Source of the DNA: SB11 sp964584305
Lineage (GTDB): Bacteria; Bacteroidota; Bacteroidia; UBA8524
NCBI GenBank assembly: GCA_964584305.1
Contig: CAZOZL010000012.1
Span: 1-64,000 of the forward strand
Length of the DNA: 64,000 nt
Reading direction: 5' to 3'
Shown piece after piece: positions 36,316 to 45,729 of the stretch (positions are counted from its first letter, which is position 1; the number at the start of each line of letters is the position of its first letter). The notes under the pieces are model-generated. The model did not search any database. It saw nothing but the letters and a program-made list of their open reading frames with translations, and had not been told where the DNA came from. The position numbers and the translations under genes are program-made.

Positions 36316-37029
36316 ATGGGAAGAGCTTTTGAATTTAGAAAAGGTAGAAAAATGAAACGTTGGGCGCAAATGTCTAAAGCGTTTACAAAGTTTGGTAAAG
36401 AAATTTCGATGGCAGTAAAGGCAGGCAGTCCTGACCCTGAAAATAATTCTCGCTTGCGGGCAATTATACAAAATGCCAAGGGGGTTAATATGCCCAAAGA
36501 CCGTATAGAGGGAGCAATAAAACGAGCCAGCGACAAAAGTGAAAAAGATTTTGAAGAAACTATATACGAAGGCTACGCACCCAAAGGGGTGGGTATTTTG
36601 ATAGAATGCGCTACCGATAATCCTACACGTACTGTTGCTAATATTAGAACATACTTTAATAAAGGAGGGGGAGAATTGGGCAAAACTGGCTCGTTAGACT
36701 TTATGTTTGACAGGGTTGGGATATTTACCATAGCAGCAGAAAATAGAGATATTGAAGAGCTTGAATTGGAACTAATAGACGTTGGTTTAGAAGAAATAGA
36801 AGCCGATGAAAACGAGTTTATTATCACTACCTCGTTTGCCGATTTTGGGAAAATGCAAAGCGAGTTAGAAAATCGGGAAATAAATGTACTAAACGCATCA
36901 CTACAACGCTTGCCTACCAGCTATGCTAAAGTGAGTGAAGAAGAACGCGAGAAAATTGAAGCTATGATTGAAAAAATGGAAGATGATGACGATGTGCAAA
37001 ATGTTTTCCATAATATGGGCAATGGGTAA
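36316..37029 (+). CDS. YebC/PmpR-family DNA-binding protein (TACO1-like)
   Basis: This 237-residue protein has the family N-terminus (MGRAFEFRKGRKMKRW, then FTKFGKEISMAVKAG), the LRAIIQNAKGVNMPKDRIEGAIKRA block and ECATDNPTRTVANIR. YebC-family proteins act as regulators or as translation aids at polyproline stretches, depending on the subgroup. The variant N-terminus is usual for Bacteroidota. It stands alone, 82 bases before dgt. Confidence 0.95.
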   Translation: MGRAFEFRKGRKMKRWAQMSKAFTKFGKEISMAVKAGSPDPENNSRLRAIIQNAKGVNMPKDRIEGAIKRASDKSEKDFEETIYEGYAPKGVGILIECATDNPTRTVANIRTYFNKGGGELGKTGSLDFMFDRVGIFTIAAENRDIEELELELIDVGLEEIEADENEFIITTSFADFGKMQSELENREINVLNASLQRLPTSYAKVSEEEREKIEAMIEKMEDDDDVQNVFHNMGNG

Positions 37030-37099
37030 ACTCTTTCTTTTATCAGGACTGTCTTTTTAGGTAAGTCAGTAATCTTCTATTATTTTTTACTAAATCAGT

Positions 37100-37107
37100 T
37101 ACTTTTG
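37100..37107 (+). promoter_or_regulatory. Putative -7 box for dgt
   Basis: TACTTTTG matches TAnnTTTG exactly and ends four bases before ATG 37112 and ten bases before the in-frame ATG 37118. With a start point about seven bases downstream, the second ATG is favoured and the message would be leaderless. Confidence 0.5.
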
Positions 37108-37111
37108 CCCT

Positions 37112-38473
37112 ATGCCAATGCAATGGGATATTCTTTTATCGACTCGAAGGCTTCATGTTGATAATGTTTCAGCTACTGAAGACCAAAGCTATGCCCGTAG
37201 TGAATTTCAACGAGATTTTGACCGTATCATCTTCTCATCGCCGTTTAGGCGGCTGCAAAATAAAACACAGGTATTTCCACTCCCCGGTAGCGTGTTTGTA
37301 CACAACAGGCTCACACATAGCCTTGAGGTAGCAAGTGTGGGGCGTTCTTTGGGCAATCAATTATCCAATAGTCTTATTAAAGAAGGTGAAGCCAGCGGAG
37401 AGAAGGTGCAAGGCATTGGAAGCATTATTTCAGCCGCTTGTTTGGCGCATGATATGGGTAACCCATCGTTTGGGCATTCGGGCGAAAAAGCAATATCCTA
37501 TTATTTTACTGATGGAGACGGACAGCAGTACAAAAATGAAATGAGTGTTTCGCAATGGCTTGACCTTACGAATTTTGAAGGAAATGCTAATGCTTTCCGC
37601 GTACTCACTCATAGGTTTAAGGGGAAGGGTGCAAGTGGTTTTGCACTTACCTATTCTACTTTAGCTTCAACTATTAAATATCCTTTTAACAGTATATATG
37701 GTAAATCTAAATCTAATGACGACTATATAAAATATGGTTTCTTTCAAAGTGAAGTCAAAACTTATAAAAAGATAGCCTTAGAACTAGGTATTCTAAAACA
37801 AGACAATATAAGTAATGATTCTATATACAGTAGATACCCTCTTGTATTTTTAGTAGAGGCTGCTGATGATATTTGTTATAATATTATTGACTTAGAGGAT
37901 GCTCATCGTTTAAGAATTCTATCAACTGAAAAGGTAATTGAATTGTATATGGCATTTTTTGAAAAGGATAAGAAAAAAGGCATTCTTACTGATTTGGCTG
38001 AAATTGAGGATGAAAATGACCAAGTAGCCTATTTACGGGGAAAAAGTATTCACCAGCTTATTATGGCTTGCTCAAAAGTGTTTTGGGAAAATAGAAAAGC
38101 CATTTTAGGCGGAACGTATAATAATAGCTTAACCGATGATATGCCCGCACCTTATTTAGCGGCACTGCAAGCCATACAAGATATTTCAAAGCGAAAAATA
38201 TACAATAACCAAACTGTTGCAGAGCTTGAAATAGTTGGCTATCAAGTATTAGGGGGGTTATTGAAGGAATTTGTTCCAGCGGTACTTTCGGAAAAAAAAC
38301 CCCACTATCATAAAAAACTATTAGTATTAATGCCGCGCCAGTTCCATACAGATAAAGCAACAAAGTATGATAAGATACGATCGGTAGTAGATTTTATTTC
38401 AGGAATGACAGATTTGTATGCCATAGAAATGTACCGTAAAATTAAAGGGATAGCTATACCCACTATTAAGTAG
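37112..38473 (+). CDS. dgt: Deoxyguanosinetriphosphate triphosphohydrolase (HD domain)
   Basis: This 453-residue HD-domain enzyme hydrolyses dGTP, and in many homologues other dNTPs, to the nucleoside and triphosphate, so it affects dNTP pools and can resist phages. Motifs: RSEFQRDFDRIIFSSPFRRL, His69 in RLTHSLEVA, and the HD pair His113-Asp114 in ACLAHDMGNPSFGHSGE. The C-terminal helical region is complete. The start may be the second ATG (37118, MQWDILLS), which fits homologue N-termini and the promoter spacing. Confidence 0.94.
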   Translation: MPMQWDILLSTRRLHVDNVSATEDQSYARSEFQRDFDRIIFSSPFRRLQNKTQVFPLPGSVFVHNRLTHSLEVASVGRSLGNQLSNSLIKEGEASGEKVQGIGSIISAACLAHDMGNPSFGHSGEKAISYYFTDGDGQQYKNEMSVSQWLDLTNFEGNANAFRVLTHRFKGKGASGFALTYSTLASTIKYPFNSIYGKSKSNDDYIKYGFFQSEVKTYKKIALELGILKQDNISNDSIYSRYPLVFLVEAADDICYNIIDLEDAHRLRILSTEKVIELYMAFFEKDKKKGILTDLAEIEDENDQVAYLRGKSIHQLIMACSKVFWENRKAILGGTYNNSLTDDMPAPYLAALQAIQDISKRKIYNNQTVAELEIVGYQVLGGLLKEFVPAVLSEKKPHYHKKLLVLMPRQFHTDKATKYDKIRSVVDFISGMTDLYAIEMYRKIKGIAIPTIK

Positions 38474-38560
38474 TTTATTGTTAAATTTTATTTTTTAGTA
38501 CCAGATAAATTTACTTTCCGTTAACTTAGTAGTATTTATAAGCATTTAACAAGTTTTTTA

Positions 38561-39949
38561 GTGATAATTAAACAAGTCATAAAATACATCAGTTTTGTAT
38601 TCACATTAGTGATTGTGCTGCCTGCTACTGGGCAAGACTTAAAGTTTGATTATAACCTATTAGACAATCCTACCACTGATAAACGCCGTTTCGAGAGTTA
38701 TTTTAAAACCATAAAAACCAAACGAGTTAAACCTAGAAGACAAAAGGCTGCCGCATTGCAAAATGGCTATGCCAAATATGAGATTAAAAACCCAAAAGTA
38801 TGGACTAAGCTGAAAGATAAAAATAAGGCTACCCAAATAGAGGTGGTATATACCTTGTACCCCAAAGATTTGGGATTTTGGCTTACCCCATACCACCAGC
38901 TACTTGCTAATAGATTGAAAGCATTGTTTGAGATTGACCCCAACCTAAACAATGTGAATATTAAATATATAATGGTTTTGCAAACCGATTGTAATAGCGA
39001 TAAAGAAGCCCGAAAAATGTGGCACGGCATTTTAATACGCTATCGCCCCATGACCAAAAAAGAGTTGAAAGAAAGGGAGGCTGAAAATGGTGAAAATGAA
39101 AAAGAACTTGTACCTGGTATGCCCAGTGGCTACTCCACCGTGAAGCGTTTTTTGAAAAGCGTAGGCGGAATGTACGATTCTGTTATTTATAAAGTGCTGA
39201 ACCGAAATAGACAATGGAAAAACACAATATTGGTGAGTGACTGGACGGGAAGCAACTACCAATACGCAGCACAAGGTATAGTGTGGCATATGGAACACTT
39301 TAGCGAAAGCAATATTAAATACTTCTCGTTTTTTAATGATGGAAATGCCCTATCAGAGTTTGATAAAAAAGTAGGGGAAACAGGCGGTTTATACTTTGCC
39401 CCAGCATATAAAACCAGAAAGGTAGTTACTGCCTTTAAAACCAGTATGCGAAAGGGCTTAGGCGGCGAAATACCCGAAAACGATGTGGAAGCAGTTTTAA
39501 AATCGCTTGAAAAATACCCCGATGCTGAACACGCTATATTAGTGGCTGATAATAGCCCTTTTAGAGATTTTGAATTAGTAGATAAGATAAAAGCACCTGT
39601 CCATGTGATATTGCAAGGGGCAGAATGGGGAATAAACCCCCAATACATCAATTTAGCATATTTAACAGGCGGCTCGTTACATACCTTAAAAAAAGATTAT
39701 GATGCTGATTTTTTTGCCAAAGGTGATACCTTAATTAATATAGATGGGTACGAGTTTTCATTAAATAAAATCCATAATTTATACCAGTGTAATAACCGCC
39801 GTATTTGCGAGGATTTAGAGGCTACCATTAACCGAAAAGAAGCAGAAATATTGGCTGAACTAAAAACCAAATCAGGGTATAGAGGAATGCACAAAGATAA
39901 AAAAACAAAAGGCTTTAATAAATTTATACATTGGCTTTTTGGTGGTTAG
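38561..39949 (+). CDS. Exported protein with a von Willebrand A-like domain
   Basis: This 462-residue protein has an N-terminal signal (VIKYISFVFTLVIVLPATGQ). From about residue 225 a vWA-like fold begins, with a MIDAS-type DWTGSNY in place of DxSxS, then FFNDGN, GGEIPENDVEAVL, ILVADNSPFRDFELV, VHVILQ and the metal-site-like PQYINLAYLTGGSLHTL. The N-terminal 60-150 part is a separate domain of unknown function. The start codon is GTG. Such proteins are widespread in Bacteroidota without known function. Confidence 0.78.
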   Translation: MIIKQVIKYISFVFTLVIVLPATGQDLKFDYNLLDNPTTDKRRFESYFKTIKTKRVKPRRQKAAALQNGYAKYEIKNPKVWTKLKDKNKATQIEVVYTLYPKDLGFWLTPYHQLLANRLKALFEIDPNLNNVNIKYIMVLQTDCNSDKEARKMWHGILIRYRPMTKKELKEREAENGENEKELVPGMPSGYSTVKRFLKSVGGMYDSVIYKVLNRNRQWKNTILVSDWTGSNYQYAAQGIVWHMEHFSESNIKYFSFFNDGNALSEFDKKVGETGGLYFAPAYKTRKVVTAFKTSMRKGLGGEIPENDVEAVLKSLEKYPDAEHAILVADNSPFRDFELVDKIKAPVHVILQGAEWGINPQYINLAYLTGGSLHTLKKDYDADFFAKGDTLINIDGYEFSLNKIHNLYQCNNRRICEDLEATINRKEAEILAELKTKSGYRGMHKDKKTKGFNKFIHWLFGG

Positions 39950-40062
39950 TAGTAATGTAATATGGGTTTTTGTTCGTTTTATTTTTTTATTTGGGCTATT
40001 TTCACCAATTTTGAAAAAAAAGCTAACCATCATTTTTTATTAAACTATAAAATAATTTAACT

Positions 40063-40917
40063 ATGAAAAAGACCTTAGTCTCACTATCTACTATATTAGC
40101 ACTATTAACAATACTCTTTGTTACTTCTTGTAATAAAGTGGAGGATGAAGTGCAAAATACAACCACCACTGCCGAAGATATAACACGTACCGAAGCCTAT
40201 TTAGCTTCTATTTTTAATATTACCGAAGATGTAGCATCATCAGATGGGCGATTGAGCAAAACAGGTAGCTCTTTACTACCTGCGGGTGCAAAAATGGAAT
40301 TTACAGACTCACTGTTTACTGATGGTGATGGTGTTGAATATTCTTTAGATTTTGGACCATTGCCGGGCTTGTTATCTTTGGATGGGGTAACACGTGCAGG
40401 CAAAATTGATGTTAAACAATCAGCACGATATAGTGATATAGGCGCAGTAGTTGAAGTGAATATACCCGAAAGCAACCAATTTTATGTAAGCACTACTGGC
40501 GGTATGACAATGATATCTGGTAAGGCTACTATAACAAGAGTTTCAAAAGAACAATTAAACTTTAAAATAGAAAACGGTAAAGCAGAAAATGCCACAGACG
40601 GTGCTATGACTTTTAACTCAAACAAGGTTATTGTGCAAGAAGAACTGGGCGCAGCAGGTATTGCCGATGATGTTTTTAAAGCGGTAGGTAGTGGTGATGG
40701 TGTAAATACAAAAGGCAAAAACTATACTTGGAACATTTCTGATACAGTAGTTAAGGTAGAAAAACCAAATTGCTCATTCCCTATACAAGGTATTATTGAA
40801 TTAACCACTGAAGGAAGTACATATAAAATTGATTTTTCACCTGATGCAAGTGCTTGTGATAAAAAAGTAGTAATTACTTTACCCAACGGCACAAAAATCC
40901 CTAAAACATTTAATTAA
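40063..40917 (+). CDS. Lipoprotein of unknown function
   Basis: This 284-residue protein has a lipoprotein signal with lipobox VTSC and Cys23 followed by Asn-Lys. The mature part is rich in Thr, Gly and Asp and looks beta-stranded throughout (TISKTGSS, SGKATITRVSKEQLNFKIE, YTWNISDTVVKVE). I recognise no catalytic motif. It is followed by a strong terminator and stands alone. Confidence 0.8.
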   Translation: MKKTLVSLSTILALLTILFVTSCNKVEDEVQNTTTTAEDITRTEAYLASIFNITEDVASSDGRLSKTGSSLLPAGAKMEFTDSLFTDGDGVEYSLDFGPLPGLLSLDGVTRAGKIDVKQSARYSDIGAVVEVNIPESNQFYVSTTGGMTMISGKATITRVSKEQLNFKIENGKAENATDGAMTFNSNKVIVQEELGAAGIADDVFKAVGSGDGVNTKGKNYTWNISDTVVKVEKPNCSFPIQGIIELTTEGSTYKIDFSPDASACDKKVVITLPNGTKIPKTFN

Positions 40918-40940
40918 ATAATAGTATAATCACTATTTTT

Positions 40941-40980
40941 AATACGGCGTTTGCTTTAGCAAACGCCGTATTTTTATTTT
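40941..40980 (+). terminator. Strong Rho-independent terminator after the lipoprotein gene
   Basis: A perfect 14-base-pair stem, AATACGGCGTTTGC (40941-40954) with GCAAACGCCGTATT (40959-40972), and a four-base loop, followed by TTTATTTT. Confidence 0.93.
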
Positions 40981-41008
40981 AAGCCATTTAGTGCAACTTT
41001 GCAGCTTG

Positions 41009-42082
41009 GTGAAAACAGTAGCACAACTAAGAAAATTTTTACTTCCATTCTCGTGGCTATATGCAGGGTTTATGTGTGTACGCAACTGGGGGTTTGATAA
41101 AAAACTAACCCGCTCCTTTACCTTTAATTTTCCTGTAATAGGGGTAGGCAATCTTAGTACTGGCGGTACGGGCAAAACACCTCATATCGAGTTTATTATC
41201 TCACTATTAAAACATAAATACAAAATAGGTGTAGTAAGCAGAGGCTATGGGCGCAGTACCAAAGGCTTTTTTATGGTAAATGAAAACAGCGAAGCAAAAG
41301 CCGTAGGCGATGAACCACTGCAAATAAAACTAAACCACCCTGAAACATTTGTAGCCGTGGGCGAGCAACGCATAGTAGCCATTCCATCACTATTGCACGA
41401 AGCCCCCGAAACACAAGTAGTACTGCTTGATGATGCCTACCAGCACCGCTATGTACAAGCAGGTTTGTATATATTGCTTAGTGATTATAGTGCTATGTTT
41501 TATGATGATAATGTGCTGCCTGCGGGTAACTTGCGTGAAGCAAAAGCTGGCTATAAGCGTGCACAAATTATTGTGGTTACAAAATGCCCGCCCGATATTA
41601 CTGCTGCTGAAAAGGAGACTATCATAAAAAAAATAAACCCTTTGCCCCATCAACATATAGTATTTAGCTACTTGCAATATGGCAAACCTTATCACTTTAA
41701 TGATAGCAGCAAAACACTAAATAAAGTAGAGGATAAAAATGTATTATTTTTTGCTGGAATAGCGAATACCGTTTCGGTAGAAAAATATTTAGCCAGAGAA
41801 ACGAAAAAATATAAGGCTATTAAACTGGCAGATCATTATAAATACAACAAACACAACCTTAAAGATTTGGATAAGCGTCTTAGTAATTGGGAAGCAGAAA
41901 ACAAAGTAATGCTAACCACCCAAAAAGATGCTGTGAAACTAAATAGCGAGCAGCTTAAAGAAATTACCAAAAATTGGGATTTATACGTGTTGCCAATAGA
42001 AATAGGAATGAGCGACAGCGATAAACAAGTATTTGAAACAAGTATTGAAACTTATATACAAAAAGAACTGTCTAACAATTAA
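41009..42082 (+). CDS. lpxK: Tetraacyldisaccharide 4'-kinase
   Basis: LpxK phosphorylates the 4' position of the lipid A precursor at the inner membrane. Motifs are the P-loop GVGNLSTGGTGKTP, VVSRGYGRST, the DDAYQHR motif, and the C-terminal ADHYKYNKHNL segment. About 357 residues from the GTG at 41009 (VKTVAQLRKFLLPFSWLYA), which begins the hydrophobic N-terminal helix expected for the family. The frame extends back to a GTG at 40991, but a -7-like CAACTTTG at 40994-41001 overlaps that part. No other Lpx genes are adjacent. Confidence 0.93.
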   Translation: MKTVAQLRKFLLPFSWLYAGFMCVRNWGFDKKLTRSFTFNFPVIGVGNLSTGGTGKTPHIEFIISLLKHKYKIGVVSRGYGRSTKGFFMVNENSEAKAVGDEPLQIKLNHPETFVAVGEQRIVAIPSLLHEAPETQVVLLDDAYQHRYVQAGLYILLSDYSAMFYDDNVLPAGNLREAKAGYKRAQIIVVTKCPPDITAAEKETIIKKINPLPHQHIVFSYLQYGKPYHFNDSSKTLNKVEDKNVLFFAGIANTVSVEKYLARETKKYKAIKLADHYKYNKHNLKDLDKRLSNWEAENKVMLTTQKDAVKLNSEQLKEITKNWDLYVLPIEIGMSDSDKQVFETSIETYIQKELSNN

Positions 42083-42098
42083 AGAACGAGAACAATAA

Positions 42099-43511
42099 AT
42101 GAAACTAAGCCGTATTCTGTTTTTTTTAGTGATAAGCCTAATAAGCCTATCAAGTGAAGCACAAAAACCACTAAAGCATAATGAGTTTAATATGTTTCAT
42201 CTATCACGGTGGGATGATGATAGCTTGGCAAGCAATGGCATACAAACCTTTAACTCTTGCTGGGGCTGGTACGATAGTACAAACAAGCGTGAGTACGCTA
42301 TATTAGGCTCAATAGATAGTACATACTTTTTTGATGTTACAGACCCTTTCAACCCTGTAAAATGTGATGTAGAGGCAGGTAGAGGCAGGTTTTCTACGTG
42401 GCGTGATTATGATACTTATGGAAAGTATTGCTACGCCGTGCAAGATGCCAGTATAGGGTCGTTACAAATTTTTGATATGAGTTATTTGCCCGATTCTGTA
42501 CATAAAGTATATGATAGCGACTCGTTACTATACCGCGCCCATACTATTTTTGTAGAGGGAGACAGGCTGTATTGCAATTCTGTTACTACCAACTTTGGTA
42601 CACGCAGGGCAATGCAAATATTATCGCTCAAAAACCCCGAACGTCCAAAACTGATAGGGGTACTTACACCACCCATATTTGGCGGCGCACCTGCTTTTAA
42701 TTTTTGTCATGATGTTCATGTAAGAAATGATACGGCATATTGCTCTGGTGAAACCTCTGGCGTATATATTTACGATGTTAGTAACCCCTCTAATGCTAAA
42801 CTTTTAGCTACCATAACTGATTATCCTGAAAAGGGCTATAACCATAGCTCGTGGTTAAGCGATGACGGAAATACACTAATATTTGTTGATGAAAATTTTG
42901 GCTTAGGCATAAAATCCTACGATATTAGCGATTTTAATAATATCGAATTGCAATCAGTATTCCGCTCAAATGTTGGGGCGGTGGTACACAATCCTTATAT
43001 TAAAGGAGATTTTTTATACGTTTCGTATTATGAAGATGGGGTGTATATTTTTGATATTTCAAACCCAAAAAAGCCTAAACTAACTGCTTTTTTTGACACC
43101 TATCCGCAAAATAATGAGGGAGAATATAATGGTTTTTATGGGTGCTGGTCGGTATATCCTTTTTTGCCATCGGGTATTATTTTGGCTTCAGACCAAAGGA
43201 ACGGCTTGTTTGTATTAAAATCTGATGTGCTAAACTCTACCAAAGAAGTAGGCATTCAAGATTTTAAAATATATCCCAACCCACTAAGTAGTGATAAGCT
43301 ACACATCAATATTTTTAACCAAAACGAGAAAAAAGTTACCATTTTAGTAACTAATACTTTGGGGGCAAAGGTGTATGCTAAACAACATATTATTGAAAAC
43401 GGAATAAACAATATAGAGATAAAGATGCCATCACATTTAAAGCAAGGCATATATTTTGTTACAATTACGGGTAGAATTAGCAATATTTGCAAGAAAATTC
43501 TAAAACCGTAA
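42099..43511 (+). CDS. LVIVD/choice-of-anchor B protein with type IX sorting domain
   Basis: This 470-residue secreted protein has a signal peptide (to SSEAQ). The middle holds repeated blades of the LVIVD/choice-of-anchor type: TYFFDVTDPFNPVKC, LQIFDMSYLP, MQILSLKNPERPKLIGVL, VYIYDVSNPSNAKLLATI, IKSYDISDFNN and VYIFDISNPKKPKLTAF. The last 75 residues (from IQDFKIYPNPLSS) are a type IX secretion sorting domain, so it is expected at the surface or outside the cell. It lies 16 bases after lpxK and 10 bases before the porin-like gene; an operon with the latter is likely. Confidence 0.9.
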   Translation: MKLSRILFFLVISLISLSSEAQKPLKHNEFNMFHLSRWDDDSLASNGIQTFNSCWGWYDSTNKREYAILGSIDSTYFFDVTDPFNPVKCDVEAGRGRFSTWRDYDTYGKYCYAVQDASIGSLQIFDMSYLPDSVHKVYDSDSLLYRAHTIFVEGDRLYCNSVTTNFGTRRAMQILSLKNPERPKLIGVLTPPIFGGAPAFNFCHDVHVRNDTAYCSGETSGVYIYDVSNPSNAKLLATITDYPEKGYNHSSWLSDDGNTLIFVDENFGLGIKSYDISDFNNIELQSVFRSNVGAVVHNPYIKGDFLYVSYYEDGVYIFDISNPKKPKLTAFFDTYPQNNEGEYNGFYGCWSVYPFLPSGIILASDQRNGLFVLKSDVLNSTKEVGIQDFKIYPNPLSSDKLHINIFNQNEKKVTILVTNTLGAKVYAKQHIIENGINNIEIKMPSHLKQGIYFVTITGRISNICKKILKP

Positions 43512-43521
43512 GCGTTATTGA

Positions 43522-45468
43522 ATGTCTCAGCCCCTGCCCCGTATTTATAAGAGCCTACTTTTTTCACTCCTTATATTTTGGAGTGTAGTTACCCAAGCAC
43601 AGCTAACAGAGCGGTACAAGAAAATAAACTTGTTGCCTAAAAGCAGCTTGTTGTTGGCTATTGATAGTCTTTCACATCCTGATACTATTCCTAATAGGTT
43701 TCAGCAATACCACCCACTATATAGAAATGAGATTGCCTTTTTAGATCAAGGCAATATAGTATCGGCATATAAACCTTTATTGTTTAATGCTGAACGGAAA
43801 AGTGGATTTGATATGGGAATTCACCAAGCGTTTGGGCAATACCTTTTTACGCCTGATAAAATGCGGCTGTATAAAGTACGCCGTGCCTATACCGCTTTGT
43901 TTTATGCGCAAGGCGGCGAGGAGTTTCTTACCTTAAAAGCACTGCACACCCAAAATATTAAACCCAACTGGAATATTGGGATAGATTATAGGCGAATAAA
44001 AAGTAATGGTTTCCAGCAAAGACAATTAACGGGCGTGTACAATACCCGCTTATATAGCTGGTATCACAGTCCTGATGAGAAATACCACTTAATAGTTAAT
44101 GCTACATGGAATAGAATACGCAACGAAGAAAATGGCGGTATAGCCAGCGATTCTGCATTTGAAGCCAATTCTGGCATTAGCCAAGTAGATGTGCGACTGG
44201 GAGATGAGGTAGATGAAGTGAAAAACTACATTAAAACCAATGATTACCGCATTACCAATATGTGGCGATTGGGCAAGAAAAGGCAACTAAAATATTTTTT
44301 ACCAGAAACAGGTACTTGGGCATTTGACACTTCACAAACACTTGTGCCTAACTATGTAGTAACGCACGAATTTGCATATACAGGGAATAGATACTTATTT
44401 ACCGATTTAAGTTTTGATACAGGTACTTATTACCCTTTTGCATTATTTAATAATGAGCAAACCTTCGATTCTATTCAGCACAATGTAATTAGCAACTCCA
44501 TCACTATTGCTACCGCCCCATTTATGAGCTACTTACGAGATAGTTTACCCGTAAAAAAAGCATTGCTTGTAAATGCCACAGCAGGCTATGATTACCATAC
44601 CATTGCATGGCAAAAGCAAAGCAGGGCTGCATATAACAATACCTACGTAGGCGGAAGCATAAGTACTAACCCATATTTACAGTTTCCCATAACTTTTAAA
44701 GCCGAAGGGAAATTTTGGCTAACGGGTTATAACCAAGCTGATTATAAAGTAAAAGGGCAACTAAGTATAAATATAGGGAATATAGCTATTGATGGAGGGG
44801 CTTTGTTTCAAGCCTATGAACCACAAATAACACAATTTTTCTTTTTGGGAAATCATAATTTTTGGGAATATGGTTTTGATAAAACATTTGTCAATACTAT
44901 TTCGGCAGGGCTACGCACCAAACGGCTGAAAAACAATTATTACCTCACAGTGAAACAACAGCTTGTAAATAACTATATCTATTTTGATACCTCACTAATT
45001 GCACAACAAGAAGCAAAAGCCATTAGCATAACCAGTTTAAATTTTAGGAAAAAATTTAACATTGGAAAATTTTATCTTGATAATAATATAACTGCCCAAG
45101 TAACTACCAATACTGAAGTGATGCGAATACCTACAATAACCACGCGGAACACATTGTATTTTCAGGGGCATTTATTTAAAAAGGCAATGTATGCACAAAT
45201 TGGGGTGGAGTTTTTTTACTACTCACAAATTGCTGCGGATACCTACGACCCCGAAACCCGACAGTTTTACTTGCAAAATAGGGTGAATATTGGCAACTAC
45301 CCATTGTTTAATGCTTTTATAAACGGACATATCCGCAATTTTTCTCTTTTCTTGAAAATGGAACACGTAAGCGAAGGTTTGTTTGGAAACCGATATTATG
45401 CCTCACCTCATAACCCATTAGATGGGCGGGTATTTCGCTTAGGTATTTCTTGGAAATTTTTTGATTAA
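43522..45468 (+). CDS. Putative porin, Bacteroidota outer-membrane barrel
   Basis: This 648-residue protein has a signal peptide (to TQAQ, about residue 27) and a long series of amphipathic strands with aromatic ends, finishing in FRLGISWKFFD, a typical barrel terminus. The sequence style (DIPNRFQQYHPLYRNE, LGNxGSA-like region as LDQGNIVSAYKPLLF) matches the Bacteroidota putative porin family. Substrate unknown. Probably co-transcribed with the LVIVD protein. Confidence 0.83.
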   Translation: MSQPLPRIYKSLLFSLLIFWSVVTQAQLTERYKKINLLPKSSLLLAIDSLSHPDTIPNRFQQYHPLYRNEIAFLDQGNIVSAYKPLLFNAERKSGFDMGIHQAFGQYLFTPDKMRLYKVRRAYTALFYAQGGEEFLTLKALHTQNIKPNWNIGIDYRRIKSNGFQQRQLTGVYNTRLYSWYHSPDEKYHLIVNATWNRIRNEENGGIASDSAFEANSGISQVDVRLGDEVDEVKNYIKTNDYRITNMWRLGKKRQLKYFLPETGTWAFDTSQTLVPNYVVTHEFAYTGNRYLFTDLSFDTGTYYPFALFNNEQTFDSIQHNVISNSITIATAPFMSYLRDSLPVKKALLVNATAGYDYHTIAWQKQSRAAYNNTYVGGSISTNPYLQFPITFKAEGKFWLTGYNQADYKVKGQLSINIGNIAIDGGALFQAYEPQITQFFFLGNHNFWEYGFDKTFVNTISAGLRTKRLKNNYYLTVKQQLVNNYIYFDTSLIAQQEAKAISITSLNFRKKFNIGKFYLDNNITAQVTTNTEVMRIPTITTRNTLYFQGHLFKKAMYAQIGVEFFYYSQIAADTYDPETRQFYLQNRVNIGNYPLFNAFINGHIRNFSLFLKMEHVSEGLFGNRYYASPHNPLDGRVFRLGISWKFFD

Positions 45469-45550
45469 TAGGATTATGTTGAGACTACCTTATGAAGTGG
45501 GACTTAATCCCCGCTTTAGACTATAATTTTAAAAGAAACTAAGACCAGCA

Positions 45551-45635
45551 AGGGTTATATTTTTTTTAAAAGTACGTTAAAAGCCTTATAATTCTCTATA
45601 AGCGATAGGTTGAAACCTACCGCTTATGAGAATTA
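45551..45635 (+). repeat. Intergenic hairpin repeat family A, copy 3
   Basis: This copy lies in the gap of 261 bases between the porin and serA. It shares GGGTTATATTT, TTAAAAGCC and TATAA with copy 1 in the same orientation. The core is TAGGTT-GA-AACCTA (45606-45619), extended outward by ATAAGCG/CGCTTAT. The changed first and last pairs (C-G to T-A) relative to copy 1 keep the stem. The rest of the gap (45636-45729) shows no gene. Confidence 0.78.
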
Positions 45636-45729
45636 CAGTGCAAGATTTTACTCCTATTTTTATAGGCAAATCTTATAGGTAACACTATACGTATCGGCAT
45701 AAACAAACCCGCCCGTGCCATTTTATACT